Assembly (NCBI GenBank): GCA_036936605.1
Contig: JAUPFV010000001.1
Location: 341,941,081-342,005,080, forward strand
Length of the DNA stretch: 64,000 nucleotides
Source of the DNA: Limnanthes douglasii subsp. nivea
Taxonomy: Eukaryota > Streptophyta > Magnoliopsida > Brassicales > Limnanthaceae
Direction: 5' to 3'
Part shown: piece after piece, positions 30,181-44,290 of the stretch
How positions within the stretch are numbered: position 1 is the first letter of the stretch
Layout of the letters: each line of letters opens with the position of its first letter
Made by a program: the position numbers and the translations under genes
The notes under the pieces: generated by a model
What the model saw: the letters and a program-made list of their open reading frames with translations, nothing else
Told to the model about the DNA's origin: nothing
Databases searched by the model: none

Positions 30181-33100
30181 AAAAATACTACCCATCATAC
30201 CTCATGATAAGCTTATGGGTAAAGAAGAAGTTGTCGCTGATTATTTATCTTAATATGTAAATCTAGAGGTTCACGATAATGTGAATTTTTTCATTGGCTA
30301 AAAATATTTACGCATATAATGGATCATTTGATTACTCTTGTGTGAGATCCTTAATAGATGGTTAAAATAAAAGGTCATATTCTCGGTCTCGGATGTGGTT
30401 AAAGAAAGAAAACTTACGTAAATACTTATACAAAAATAGATCTTTATGTTTATTTTGAACATATCGAACAATAATGGAGTCGATCTCATCAAGATAGTTC
30501 AACCACGTTGAAGGTCGATACACCGTTGGTACACTTAGAATATTGTTTGATACATTTAGCCACACCGGTGGAATCACAATAATATAATTCATATTAACCC
30601 GCCAAAAATCATAGACAATGAACTGACCACAAATCGTATCTAAAGGTGAAAACGGAAATTATTAGTTATGCATAGCTTATTGGTTATATTCATTAAAAGT
30701 TATATAAATCATACATACAACCGTACGTACAACCTTATATTAGTAAGTTGAATAACGTGCATTCTGATAGATATTGCAAAATAGCTGTAACAATGGGTGT
30801 GTTTGGAAATTTAATAAAAATTCAAGTATTAAAAGAGACTTAGTTTTATTTTTAAATTAATATAGATTTATATTTATATATTTATGGGAGTGAAGGTCAA
30901 ACTGAAAAAAGAATTGACACGTATACAACACTATCGAGTTACTGCAAGACTGTAATATTAGATGAGTTTATCATCTTGTGGGATACTCATATCGACCACT
31001 TTCCAATTCGTATTTTATTATCTCGCATAAAGAAGGTTTACTACATATTGATATCTCAATATATTACCATCTACAGTTGGCCAGACAAAAAATATCAGAC
31101 TTGCTTTCGTGAACATAGATCATATCATTCATGTACGTCTTTATTTTGATTATTCAATATATATATATATATATATATGTTATGAAAATTTAAATTTATG
31201 TTTATTCTAATCATTATTTTAGAGGTCAAAATGGGTTGTGATAAAACATTACCAACGATATATATACTATGATATAGGTTGAAGAAAGATAAAACATCTC
31301 GTTAGTCATTACTATTGTTCGATACGATTGCCACATTATGAAAGCTTACACCTCCAACAGTCGATTGTTTATAAAATTTCAGAATTTAACAAAATACATA
31401 TAAAATATGTATTAGCACATTTTTGGTTGTTGCATTCTAATATTATTTTATGAAAATTTTGATAACAATTTTTGGTTGTTACATTTTAGTACTAAACATT
31501 ATCCAAGTTAAATTTTTCAAAATTTAGTGTCTTCATTTGTGAGATGCACTTATAATTTTAAACCGTATTCAAATGTTGTTTGTTACTTATTATAATTTTC
31601 TAAACTTGATGTACTCAATATTAATAAAATATAATGTAATACATAAATGTTTTTTCAAAAAATAATGTATTTACAATTTATGAAACCTAATGTTCTTTTG
31701 TTAGATTTGTGAAACACGGTTGACTATAAAATTAAAAAACCTAAGCTACACAATACTAGTTATAAAAAACATGATCTATGTAATTCCGAAACACAATTTA
31801 CTCGATTTTTTTGTAAATATTTGTACGTAAATTAAAAAACAACCATGTTACAAAATGAAGTTTATTATGTTAAACTTGATTTTTAACATGAAGACCTGAT
31901 TTCGCCACTACCTGGTTAAATTATTTTTTAAATGTAAATCATAAATTCACTAGCACCTTCCAAATTCTATATTAGGATTCTCTATCAACATTTTTTCTTT
32001 ATATAAAGGTTTTATCATAACAGTTTCTATCTAGATGAGGGGTTTCTATCTCTCAAACACTTTACACCCACTCACATTAGCACTTATTTTCTTGAAGCTA
32101 TAAAGGTATTGCTACTACTCCATTTCTTGAACCCTTTCCAAAAATGGGTATTGAACTCCAACTATAGTTATATTCAATATAACTATATCCAAAAAGGCCA
32201 TCACATTAATATTAGAAAGCTAAAACGTTTTTGAAGGCTAAATAGTAACAGTCAACAAATATGGTAAACTTTTGGTAGAATTTTGATGACTATTACTCTT
32301 TATTTTTTGTTATTTTATTAGTGTATATATATATACACACACGTATGGATATCATTTTTTAAGTTATTATATATGAGAAATATTTTGGCTGAAGTACAAT
32401 ATCCATGTACAATATTCATAACATGTTCATATTTGTTATATGCTCATGATTTATTATTTAAGCAGTCTAATTAATATGATGTTTTGAAAATTTTGTAACA
32501 TGTTTTATAATTTAAGTTTTACAGATTCGATTAATATGTTTTCAGATATCATAATGTTAATATAAATCCCAAGATGTAATACGTAAAAATAAAGTGAGAT
32601 TGTTACTTTATGTTTATATTGTATAAATTTATTACTATTATTATATAAAAATATTATTCAAATGCGAATCATAGTGCAATATGTACAATTTGTGTAATAT
32701 GATGTATTCATGATTTATAAAACTTTTTGTAATCATATAACTTTACAAAACATACTATATGCAGTAGTTTTGGAACCTAAGACCTTATTACATTTTGTAA
32801 AACCTAATATACTTAGATGACTTTGCAAAACATATGTGCACTGAACATTTATGAAATCTAGTGTACATATTACATTTGTGAAATATGATTTTTTTTTTAA
32901 TTTTCGACATAGGTTTAATTTTTTTTACAAAACATGATGTATGTAATTTGTAAATCCCGTGCTATTGTTTAATTGAAAAATATAGTATTATTTTAAGTTA
33001 CGAAATCAAGCTTTAAATATTAACACTATATGGAAAAATAGTCTTTAAATGTATGATCTAAATTCGTCAGGAGCTGAAGAAATAAGTATTTAAATATAAA

Positions 33101-33299
33101 ATATAAATTCACAAAAAAATATCGAAATCTATTAGTTTAGAAAAGTATTAATATGAATTACAAAGTGTCACATTCTCTCTATCTTCTCACGTAGCACGCT
33201 CTCTCTCTTTATACTCTACCTCAAATATACGAACTGTCCATAAACATCAAACTTTCTCACTTATTCTCTCAAAGTTTTCTCAGTCTTCTTTCAGTATCA
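30181..33299. other. AT-rich region, no gene; dispersed short motif
   Basis: No coding recognised; open frames at 30298-30592 have no familiar domain. Phrases such as TTTGCAAAACATGATGTA and TTGTGAAACATGATTT recur between about 31400 and 33000. A near-perfect 12-bp palindrome (TATAGTTATATT/AATATAACTATA) lies at 32163-32187. Confidence 0.5.
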
Positions 33300-34399
33300 T
33301 CTTCAAAGTTAGTTATCATGATTATTATTGAATTTTTGGTTTGTTAAAAAATATTAATTTATATAACATTAGTTTACCAATGATAGAATTGATAGTAGTG
33401 CTTATGCCGATTATGTTAAAAAACTTAAATATGTACCTTTTATTTCTAGCATTCATGAATGCAAGTTCCTAATTTCGCAAATGGTAGTTCATGTATTCAA
33501 GTTTCGCATTTAATGTTGATTAATGTTTCAAAAGTTTCATGTTTGAGAATATAAAATTGTGAATCTCACAAACAACGATGCCAGAGTCATTTCGGTATCA
33601 AATTTGGTACAAAACATAGTATTTCCAAAATTATTTTTGAAGTCAGGGTGGTGGACGACGAGGAATATAATTCGATAATAATGTGTACATATATCACGAA
33701 GACAATGCAAAGAAGCAAAGGCAACAAACGCTCCCCTCAAATAACAAACAATAAGCTAAAGAAAAGAATTCCAACTAATGTTTTGTAATATATTATGTGC
33801 TTATGTCTCAAAAATGTGTGAACATGTACAATTTAAAAGTTTATGTATCTTTATGTTTCACAAATTATGATGTGATAATGTTTTATAATTGTGTGCACAC
33901 ATATTTTTGGAAAGTTATGTATAATTGGTTTACAACATTACTTGTTTATGTTTCTCTATTACTGAAATATCTATCACTTTTACTATATATCTGTTTTAGT
34001 TTATTAATCTCTATTTTTGGTATCATAATGGCTACAATAATATTTTACGAAAATGAATACTTTGACAAAATAAACACAAATAATTTGGCTGAAGTGATAA
34101 AGATAAACAGATAAATTGTATGAAGAACTGTTTACCCGATAAGCCATTCAAAGATGTATAATGCGTCACAATGCTAGTGGTTAGTAACTTACTATATTTT
34201 TTACAACAAAATCAGTATAATTTATAAACTTTAATCTTGTTATTGATCTATTATAATATTTTAGTGTAATAATATCTTATCTAACACATAATATAGCAAC
34301 AAAATAAGTTGATATAAACCTAATATCATCGTGCTTGAAGTGGTCTGCACTAGAAAAAGTTATAACTCTAGCATAGTTGCTTTGTTAAAACAATATTTA

Positions 34400-34447
<48 letters not shown>

Positions 34448-36070
34448 GAATCTTTTTTCACCATTTATTTACCTATACTTTCATAGATGTTTGACGAGAC
34501 TATGTTTCACAAATTAGTTTACAATTGATTATCATGACTATTACCCAATTTTGAGTTTGTCTAAAAAGCTTAATCTATTTAACATTAGTGTAACGATGAT
34601 AATATCGATACTAGTACCCTGCCGATTAAGTTAAAAAACTATAATTCGCACCTTTCTTTTCTAGTATTCATACATGCAAGTTTTAATTTTCCGAATAGTA
34701 GTTCATGTATTCAAGTATCAGATTTAGGGTTGATTAACTTTTTAAAAGTTTCATGTTTAACAACTTAATATTGATTAACATTTTGTAAAGTTTGATGCTT
34801 GAAATTTTAAAACAATTTTCATTATACAAGATTCTCAAAATTGAATTTCACAAATATTATAACAAATTTGTTTGGAATATCATTTAATTGATTTGAAAAT
34901 AATATATCAACTTTTTGTAGGAAATTTGGAATGATATGGAGTCATGTTCCGATCTACATTTTTTTCTTTGGACAAAGTAATCAAGTCTAAAAAAATAAGA
35001 ACTATAAATATCGAGGGTACAAGGAATATACCCTTCTGCACTTTCTTCAAATCATTGTTTGATAGGAGAGCATGTTAAGTTTCTTATAAGAAATGAGGTT
35101 AATATTCTGTAGAACATTTAAGTTCGGAAAAACATATGTGAAGCTCACAAAAAATAACACCAACGTCATTTTGGTATCAAATGTAGCACAAAACATGTTC
35201 CATTTACCAAAATAATTTTTGAAGTCAGGTTGGTTGACGACGAGGAAGAAAATTCGAGAATAATTTGTACATACTTTCTGGAGACGATGCAAAGAAGTGG
35301 AGATAACAAACACTTCTCTCAAATAACAAACAAAAAGCTAAAGCTTAGAATTCTAACTAATGTTTTGTAATATATTATGTGTTTGTGTCTCGAAATTGCA
35401 TGAACACGTACATCTCAAAATTTTATGTATCTTTATATTTCACAACTTCTAATGGGTTAATGTTTCACAATCGTGTACACACCTATATTTTGCAAGTTAC
35501 GTAAAATTTCTCTACAATATTACTTGTTTATGTTTCTCTATTACTAAAACATTTATCACTTATACTATATATATGTTAAGTTTATTATTCTTTACTTTCG
35601 GTATTATGATGGCTACAACAATGGTTTACTAAAATGAATATTTTGACAAAATAAACACATTTGATTGCGTTGAAGTGATAAAGAGAAATGGATAAATTGT
35701 ATGAAGCACTGGTTACCCAATAAACCCTTCAAACCCGTAAGTTGCGTCATGATGCCAGTTATTAACAACTCACTTTTTTTTACAATAAAATCAATATCAT
35801 TTATAAAAGTTAATCCTGTTATTGATTCCTTAACATTTTGGTGCAATCATTTCTTATATAACAGGAACATAGCAACAAAATAAGTTGACATAGACCTAAT
35901 GTCAGAATGCTTGGTCTTCACAAGAAAAAAGGCTACAATTATAGCTTAGTTACTTTATTAAAAAATATTAAAAAGTCACATATACGTTAGAATCATTATT
36001 TCTTAAGTTATTTACCTATAATTTCGTAGATGTTTGACGAGACTATGTTTCACAAATTAGTTTCCTATAA
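33300..36070. repeat. Segmental tandem duplication, two units of about 1.2 and 1.5 kb
   Basis: Unit 1 (about 33300-34510) and unit 2 (about 34515-36070) share long stretches in the same order. These include ATCATGA.TATTA near the start, AAGTCAGG.TGGT.GACGACGAGGAA, CTAATGTTTTGTAATATATTATGTG, and ATGGCTACAA, with GACAAAATAAACACA next. GATGTTTGACGAGACTATGTTTCACAAATTAG is near both ends. Unit 2 has about 360 extra bases before 35080, and unit 1 carries a TA microsatellite. Open frames inside (33537-33740, 35047-35322 minus; 33797-34114 plus) are short and unrecognised. Confidence 0.8.
34404..34442. repeat. (TA)n microsatellite
   Basis: About 19 TA units inside duplication unit 1; unit 2 has only a short ATATACG at the same place. 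Confidence 0.95.
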
Positions 36071-37139
36071 TTATAAATTTGTTTACAGGTATTTTTGTTT
36101 TTGAAAGTTTTTTATCTTTAATTTGTTAAATTGTTAAAAATACCATGTCTTATAAGTTGGTTTCTTCTAATTATGAAAATATTTTACAAGCATTATTTTG
36201 CAAGTTACTTACCTTCAATTTTGCACATGTTTGATAATATCATGTTTCACAAGTCTTGTTTACCCCAAATTTGGAAATTGGTTTACAAGTATTTATTTAA
36301 CATATATTATATTCTTGTGTTTTGCAACTTTACATGTATGCATTCTGTAAGTTATAAATAAAAATATATTTATATTGTTTATTCAAATGTTTTACTTTCA
36401 GGTTTATGATTGATCTTTGATTCTAACCAATACCACAATAAAGGCATTTGGAACATAAGAAGAATGTAAGGATTCTTGAGAAGAATGAGGTGAAAAAAAA
36501 TCCAAGAGAAGAAGAGGGTCATAAGTCTAAAGAATAAGATGAATAAAAAATTGAATAATGGCATGATAAATTTATGGTCATACAACAAAATACACCAGCT
36601 AGAAAAGATTCCTCTGAAGGATTTCGTGAAAACGACGAAGCTCACAAGGAAATGAAAACTTCTAAGTGAAAAATGCTAATATTTTAAAAAAAAATTGTTG
36701 AACTTAAAGAACTAACATAAAATATAACAAACAATTATAAATCCTAAAGTAAATGTTTGAAAGTCTAGAAGTGTCTGGAGAGCTCGAAGAAACTCAACTT
36801 ATCTCAGAATAAAGCTATATATGGTGCAACTAATGAGAAACATATAATAAATGAAGAAGTTTATGTAGAGAGCATAGGTTGTAAGAGAAAAATATTCGAA
36901 GAGTCATAACCTCAACATTCAACCAAAAAACCTTGCATTGACAAAAATGGTCATGCATAATGAAAAGAATAAAAGAAATTGAAAATATAATGGCCAGGTG
37001 ATGAAGCTTTTCTTGAAAACGTGTGAATATAGAAAGTAGTTTCTCATAAAATCATAGGGTTAGAGAAATATGATTTGTTATAAGTATGGGGATTGATGAG
37101 GTAGCGCATGATGATCCTCTTGTAACGGAGGAACATAAT
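36071..37139. other. AT-rich, no gene recognised
   Basis: Contains more TGTTTCACAAGT-like words at 36170-36350 and short frames without known domains (36379-36645 minus). Confidence 0.45.
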
Positions 37140-38480
37140 GAACATGAATTACTAATTGGAGATAAGGTCGAGATCTTTTATGAGTTACATTGTTCATGAA
37201 GAATTAGAAAATGTACACTTAATAATGTTTCGTAGGTCAAGTTTAGGACTATTTCGCACGTCAAAGTCAAACTTGTTTTGCAAATCTCATTATGTATCAA
37301 TTTTTCAAGTTAGTTTTAGTCATGTCTCGTTATTCAATATAATTCCAAGTTAAGTTTAGGCATATTTATTAAGTTAATTTCAATCATATTCTTCAAGTCA
37401 AATTAACTCATATGTTGCAAGTCTTGTTGTTTCTCCATATATTGCAAACACGTAAGTCGTAAAACTATTTTTTTTATAGGCAAACACATAATATTTTCAC
37501 AAAACTATAAGAAAAAATGAGGTAAATAAGGAAACTGAGCCACCAATTGGAGATAAGGGCAACACTACAAATAAGGTACATAGTTAATGAAAATTTAACA
37601 AATGTACATTCAACAATATTGTGTAATTTAGGTTTAGGAATGTCCATAAGTCAAAGTCACTTATTTTTTATGGATTCCATAAGTCGAGTTTAATCAGATT
37701 CTGCAAATAGTCATTTAGCAAGGTTTTCAAGTCAAGTTTAGGCATGTTTTGAAAACTTATAAATTCGATTTTTTTTGTAGAAAAAACCCATAACATGTTG
37801 ATAAAACCGCAAAATAAGGAGAGGTAAATACCGACAACAAGATGTTGATCGAAGATAAGGGATAAACTATGGATAAAGTACGTAGTTGTTTTTTATTTAG
37901 CAATTGTATACTTAGCATGTTTTACAACTTATATTTAGATATATTTATAAGTTAAAGTTTATAATTCTTTGCAAGTCTTATTTTGTACTAATTTTGCAAG
38001 TCAGGTTTATGCATGTTTTCCTATGTTTTACAAAATATTATTTTGTAAATATTTTTTGGAGGCAAACCCACAATTTGTTGTACAACTTCACAAGAGAGAG
38101 AAGTAAATAAAAACAAAGCAAGCCACTAATTGGAGATAAAGGCCAGACTACGAATAATGTATATAATTAGTGAAGATTTAGAAAATAAAAAACATATATT
38201 TTATAGTTTAATTTACATTCATACCAGGAAATTTTGCAAGTGGGTTATAGTTATGTTTAACAAATGTATATTTAGTAAGTTTTTATAAATTATGTTTTGG
38301 CATGTTTCACAAGTCAAAGTTAGTCAAGTTTGAAAAAGTATATCTGGAAATGTTTCACAAGTGATAAAACCATGTTTTGCAACTAAAACGTTTATCATGT
38401 TTGGAAAACTAAATTTGAAAATGTTTCAAAAATGATATAGACATGTTATGCAAGTGATAATAATGGTTGACACAAAAAAC
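37140..38480. repeat. Four-copy tandem repeat of about 300 bp
   Basis: An anchor phrase close to CACTAATTGGAGATAAGG begins units near 37150, 37542, 37845 and 38124. Each is followed by an AATAAGGTACATAGTTAGTG-like stretch, a TTTAG.AAATGTACA-like stretch and GTTTCACAAGTC-like words. The first three end with a T-rich stretch, GGCAAACCCA-like sequence and GAGGTAAATA. Units are degenerate (period 280-390 bp). No stable open frame. Confidence 0.65.
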
Positions 38481-41083
38481 TGAAAATAATATTAATAATT
38501 TGGTGAATACCTTTTAAAAAAAAACATGATAAACCTCATGTTATCGTAGTTTATTATATGGGATTTATACTTATTATAAGTGTGTATTACAACTCTCATT
38601 TTGTAAAAGCTTCATAAATATAGATTTATGAAGGCGTTATAAGTCACGTTTACACTTCATGATATATGAAGGTTTCACAAGTCACGTGTTAGGACGTTTT
38701 GTAAATCATAATAAAGAAAAAATCTCGCAAGTTATAATTACTCTGGATTTTAATGTTTCACTATGAAGTAAATTAATATTGTTCAAACGGTATGAGTCAT
38801 TTTAAACATCGACTGAGATAACGATGGCCAAATTATAATGAAGTTGTATTTGTAAAACATGAAGTAGAAGTTTTTGAGTTTGAAAAAAATCCAAAAAACC
38901 GGTTATGAGTATGAGAGCGACAAAACAAAACGATCGAATTGTATGATCACATCCTGTCTCGAAGATTTTTGATACGGTTCAAAACATGCTTGAGATATAA
39001 AATGATGATCAAATTGATTATAAGGTTATAATCTGTGTTTCACAAATATAAACGTGTGTATGTTTGCTTATATATATGCTAATGTTTCACTAATATATTG
39101 AGTTTTACAAATACAAATATGTTAAGATTTCCCGATATACACATGTTTATGTTTCTTAAAAGAGTTAAACAATTATGGCTCACATATTGTTGTTTCGTAA
39201 ATTCTAATAACTAGAGTATATTTCATAATTCTTGATTAACTTTCTATTTAGTTTTCTTAAATTATGTTTTACAAGCTAACTTGACGTGCTATTTTTAAAC
39301 ATTAACACACTCTGCTTACGCGTGTAGATGAAATACATACTCGATAAAAATAACTATTTGAATAAAAAACACAATGCCTAACCTCAATATGTTTTATCAA
39401 ACAATAAAGTGGAATCTCGACGGAAAAATAGTAGCCAGTACACAGGTGATTTGGTAGACATGCTAAGCTCATAATAGAGGGAGACTCAAATGAGGCGGAT
39501 TATAAAAAAGCCTAGTTATTTTACTTGTTTTCAAATGAAAAAATATATTATTTAGTAATTGTAAAATCAAATATTCATACTGTATAACTTGTGAATGATT
39601 ATTCATAATTCTCGATGCATAAAAAAATCCACATTTCGTAAAAATCCACATTTCGCAATGATTCTTTTTTATATTTTGTAAGTTCATGAATTGTTACATT
39701 TTATAAGTTGAAAATATTTATCAAATAATAAAATACTAATATTTAAAAATTAATTTCATACATTTTGAATTTAAAAAAATGTATATTTCGCATATAGGAA
39801 AAGTACCCACATTTCACAACTACAAAAATGCCAATGTTTTGTATTTCAGATTTTGCATGTATACAAGTGCCTACATTTCAAAAAAAAATTAATGGTCATA
39901 TCTCACAAGTAAAGACAATTAACATTTCATAAATTCAACATAGTGTATATTTTGCAAATAAGTAAATATTGATAGATATCATGTTTGGTAATGTTAAATA
40001 AGACTATATTTTATGAGTAATGACACAAAATATGTTTATTAACCTCGAGGATGCATAGGTTTTAAAAAATTAACATGCCTAGATTTATTTTACAGGTTAT
40101 CGATTAATTTAAAATCCAAGATAACATAAATAATAATTTAATTTCAAGAATATTACAACAACAAATGTAAAACAAAATCGAAAACACAAAAGATAAAATG
40201 AAAAAAAATATTTATATACAACTAAAGTAATAATTTATTGATCAATCATATTGGTTATCATTTCCTCGGTCCAATCAATATCATTGTCTTACAGAAAACT
40301 ATATTCATATTATAATATTATATTGTTAATTCCTTCAACCTAGATATAACTAATAATATCGTAAAAACAATTTAGTGCACATACTCTATACTAGCTCCAA
40401 AATGTAATAATAAAGATCAATTAAACGATACGTAACTAGTGAGTCTAACGCAACAAACTTTTATCATAGATATTTTTTGTATGCAAAACGAAAAGAGTAT
40501 TGACCCCATCTATAGCATAAACTTAACATATTTTGCAAAGTACTATATCAAAATAAACAAACCCCTGACTATGCAAGATGTTGTTTTGAATTGATTCCAA
40601 GCCATGAAATAAATATGGTAGTTAAATCTAGATCAAGTTTTGAATATATATTTACATTTATAGTCGTGATATTTTAGTGAAGGGATAATCGATATTCGCC
40701 AATAAAAGAAGAAAGAGGGGGAGGGGAGGGGGAAGTTTCAGCATGATTTCATAGTTTGGTAAAATCAATCTTGTAAGTGAATGTTTAATTTCGCCACCAT
40801 TTGGTGAAATCAGGCTTCAGAATAGATATTTTGGAAATATAATCCCATGAAATTTAGGCATTTAATTTCGTATATTTCGCAATGCTAGTACAATTGAAAA
40901 AATATATAGTAACACTTTATTTTTCATTTTGAGGTTACATCATGTTTCACAATTTTAGACAAAAATAAGTTTCACAAGTTATAATATCGTAGTACAAAAT
41001 ATTATGATACATAACATGTAGTATGCATTGTATAAAATAGTGCAACACTTACATATTGTAAACTATTACAACTATAACATAAA
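38481..41083. other. AT-rich region, no gene
   Basis: No coding similarity. TGTTTCACAAGT/TTTCGCAA-like words are frequent (for example 38690, 39050-39130, 39640-39700, 39800-39960). Contains the homopurine tract at 40704-40735. Confidence 0.5.
40704..40735 (+). other. Homopurine tract
   Basis: 32 purines in a row, ending with G5-A-G4-A-G5-AAG. It could form triplex or two-tier quadruplex structures, or be a stray polypurine tract; no LTR follows. Confidence 0.6.
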
Positions 41084-41088
41084 GTACA

Positions 41089-41425
41089 TGATAAGGGTGG
41101 AATTGGATTGGTAAGAGTTATAAGGCCCACTAAAGTAAGGCATATTGGATAATTACTTCGTAAAAATGAGATGAATCAAATCATGTAATCACACATTAGA
41201 TAATATGATCAAGTCGTGTAGGATGAACTAAGTATGTATGTATTAATTATCTTTATTCGTTACAAGAAATATTGTATTGCTATAAATATGAGATTTACTC
41301 CATGAACAAACGATCTAACCTCTCATCTTATCTCCTACATAATTAATGTTATTTTATCTTCTAATTTTCTTCTATTTCATACTTAATCAGGATTCAAATC
41401 CATCTAACTAAATTTTACCATATCA
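41089..41425 (+). repeat. 5' LTR of the coding-less element
   Basis: Starts TGATAAGGGTGGAATTGG, ends TTTTACCATATCA. TATAAAT at 41281-41287. Shares AAATCATGTAATCA, GATCAAGTCGTGTA and AGTATGT.TGTATTA with the other LTR. Confidence 0.85.
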
Positions 41426-41428
41426 AAA

Positions 41429-41449
41429 TTGGTGTCGTCTGTACGAACC
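41429..41449 (+). other. PBS-like site
   Basis: ATTGGTGTCGTCTGTACGAA lies a few bases after the LTR and resembles the Tat-type 'ATTGGCGCCGTCTGTGGGAA' PBS region. Confidence 0.6.
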
Positions 41450-42109
41450 GATTGGTTCCCTAAGATTTGCTTTTTAAACACCAAAATAAAACAATAAAAA
41501 AACCAATATTTTTTTTAATTTTTTTTATAAAAAAATCGTGTATTTACATGCATCAATGAATTCTATATTAAAATATTAATTCAAGAAGATGGTCTGGTAT
41601 CTTTTTTCATTGGCAAACAGTTATGTATCAGATAAATTTCCATCGATTGAAGGAAATCTAATTCATTTTTAATATTATATTTATATTTGTTTTATATTTG
41701 TCTCTACAGGTTAATATAAAACCCTCATTCTCTATATGGACTTCCATTGAAAATAAGATCGACCAGATAAATTTAGAGGATAAAGATGAAGAGGAAATAG
41801 TCAAACCCCAATAATCGTTCAGCCCTAGCCGACCAAATGGATCCGAAGGGTAAAATAATGAGAAATGAGAAGACCCTTTAAAATCATTCTGCTCCAGCCC
41901 ACAAATAGATCTAGAGGGTAAAGATTAAAATGAATGAGCCAAATCCTAGTAATGATTCCATTGTAGCTAAATGAATGTATCCGGAGGGTAAAGATGAAAA
42001 AAAGATACGATAGGCGAATGCTATCAGTTTTAAAATTTTGCAAGATACGCAAAAGGATCATCCAGTATGAGCGGAAGGCTCCGACACGAGAAAAGAATCA
42101 TTGTCTTAT

Positions 42110-44290
42110 TTTATCCCAACCTTAACAAGATTCAGGTCAGCTTCAACATGTCATGACTTGACCATAGTAGGCTACAATGCAACCTCGGGAAAATTTGGCT
42201 TAGTCTAAAAAATATTCAGTTCAACCTCAGCAGGCCACGAATCAGCCTCATCAAAATTTGGATCCTCTTTATATGCCATGGTTCAACCTCGACAAGATTT
42301 TTCTTAATCTCAGCAGGCCATGAGTCAGCCTCAGTAGGATCTGAAGCAGGCACAACAAGATTTAGCCATCTTTAGCAGACCACAACTTCGTGTGAATCAT
42401 ATCCTCATGTGCAACCATGAATCCCACTAAGCTATCAACAAGTCCCTTACGGTGGATATGATATCATATGGTAGATCCTGAATACGAATATTCCATTACT
42501 ATGCAGGTGTCGATCGATCCACTTTCGTTTAAAATTTCTTAAAATTTCTTGGTTGTACCCATCTCAGAAGTCCAACACTTGGTGTAGGAGATGATGAAAG
42601 GATAAAATAATAATTTTATGTTTTTGTAGACTATGTTGACCATTCTTACTCCTCTCTTGAATTATGAGATTTGACGTCGTGAAAAAAAGGCCAAAGAGGA
42701 AAAAAAAAACAATATTCAGAGAGCATTATCAACATTAAAAACATGCGTATGTTGCCCCTCCGAACCAAGGCTGATATCCCAAAGAAAATTCAGATCAAGG
42801 ATATTCCAATATGATCGAGAACCGTTGATATTCATGCCATAATAATAAGAAGATGATACCATTGACTTAAAATAAAGAAGTGAATTGATAAAAGATGAGT
42901 AGGCTCGAGAGAGTCAACAAACTTGAAGAATAGATGCATTTCTTTGACCGAACAACCAATAAGCTACTCCACCATAATCGGGGATCCATCCCTTCTAGAT
43001 TCGAGATGCAGCATCCTGATGAAAATATCAAAAGAAATTGTAAGATATGCATACTAAATTTAAACTTTTAAAGCAGATATTCTCTACTTAGGCCTCGTGA
43101 GTAAGATCGATGATCTAATGTTTGGAGGAAAATAAGGAGGAGAAATGTGATGATATCACGAGATCTATGACATAGAGGGAATGCAATATAGCTACCAGCA
43201 GGGGTGAAATCTCTTTATTGGGAGCCAGAGCTGAGAAAAAAAGAGATAAATAAGGCTGAGGATCCTTCGTCCATAGTGGAAGATACCGACACAACAATAT
43301 GAGCAAACGATTGAGTAAAACCCTTATTTCTAAACCCACCAAATGAAGAAAGAGAGAATAAACTTTTATAATAGAGGACTCAAACTATAGGCATCATGAT
43401 AGGTAGGTCGGACAACCAATAAACATTTCTCTTCAACCGAACGGGCAGAAGCTTCAACCATCGCCATGAGGGCTCCAATAAAGTTTCAAGTAGGCTCCCT
43501 AGGTGATCCGACCAAATATTAAACAAGATCTTACAATATTCTAGATGAATCTATAATAAGCCTCTTCGAGGATCTAACCACTCCAGATCTAGGGATATTT
43601 TTTATCTGTTGGAACCTAGATTCAGCCAGAAAAAATTCAAACTTGAGAATACCTTCGGTTCCATTAATAATGAAGGACACAACACTTCATTCGTTCAAAC
43701 CTCTATCTTATCAATTTTCTATCAACTACGTTAAGCATAATGGGAATGTTGTTATTCCAGTCTAATGAGTAAAGATCGATTATCCATTATCCATAGGGCA
43801 ATAAGAAGAAAAAATTCATCCAAGAATTTTAAGCCATCACTTCATTCAAGCATCCAGCCATCCAGCCAAACAAATGAAATCAAGAACTTAAGCCATCTAA
43901 CATTGTGTCATCCACCCATCCACCTTAACTATCTAGAAACCACTGGTCAATCTCAACAATTTTAGCTAAGCCTCAGCAAGCCTTGACTCATCCTCAACAA
44001 AACAACGAATAATTTAAGCATAAATTCAACTCAAACTCATTTAGATTCAGCTCAACCTCATCAAGTTTCACCTTAATCTCAAGAAGACTCAATCCAACCT
44101 TAGAAAGACTAGTCTAAAACTCAGCAAAATAATAGATCAGTTCGGCCTAGCCACAAGTCATCCTCAGGAGGATTTGACTAAACCTCAATAAGATTTGGCT
44201 CAACTTTCTCTAGCTATGACATAGTTCAACAAGGGAATAACTCTGTTCAACAAGGTCCTGACTCACTTTAGTATATTCACGGCTTAGTTT
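42110..44290 (+). repeat. Gln/Pro-rich coding-like repeats (two blocks)
   Basis: Blocks at about 42110-42400 and 43960-44290 repeat CAACCTCAGCA, CAGGCCATGA and GATTTGGCTCA words about every 24 bases. In one frame they would give degenerate PQQDLAQ/PQQAMSQ-like heptads or octads. Stops interrupt them. They may be the remains of a repetitive gag-like protein. The 1.5 kb between shows no known domain. Confidence 0.45.

Noticed and set aside
33797..34114. 105-codon plus-strand frame with hydrophobic residues (MLMSQKCVNMYN...) as a membrane protein
   Set aside because: It lies within duplication unit 1, is not kept open in unit 2, and its hydrophobicity follows from T-rich codons.
35980..40000. 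CRISPR-like array from the recurrent TTTCACAAGT words
   Set aside because: Words are degenerate and unevenly spaced, and the DNA is plant nuclear; not a CRISPR array.
41825..43342. Minus-strand frames of 61-78 codons inside the coding-less LTR element
   Set aside because: Opposite to the element's strand, no domain, probably incidental.
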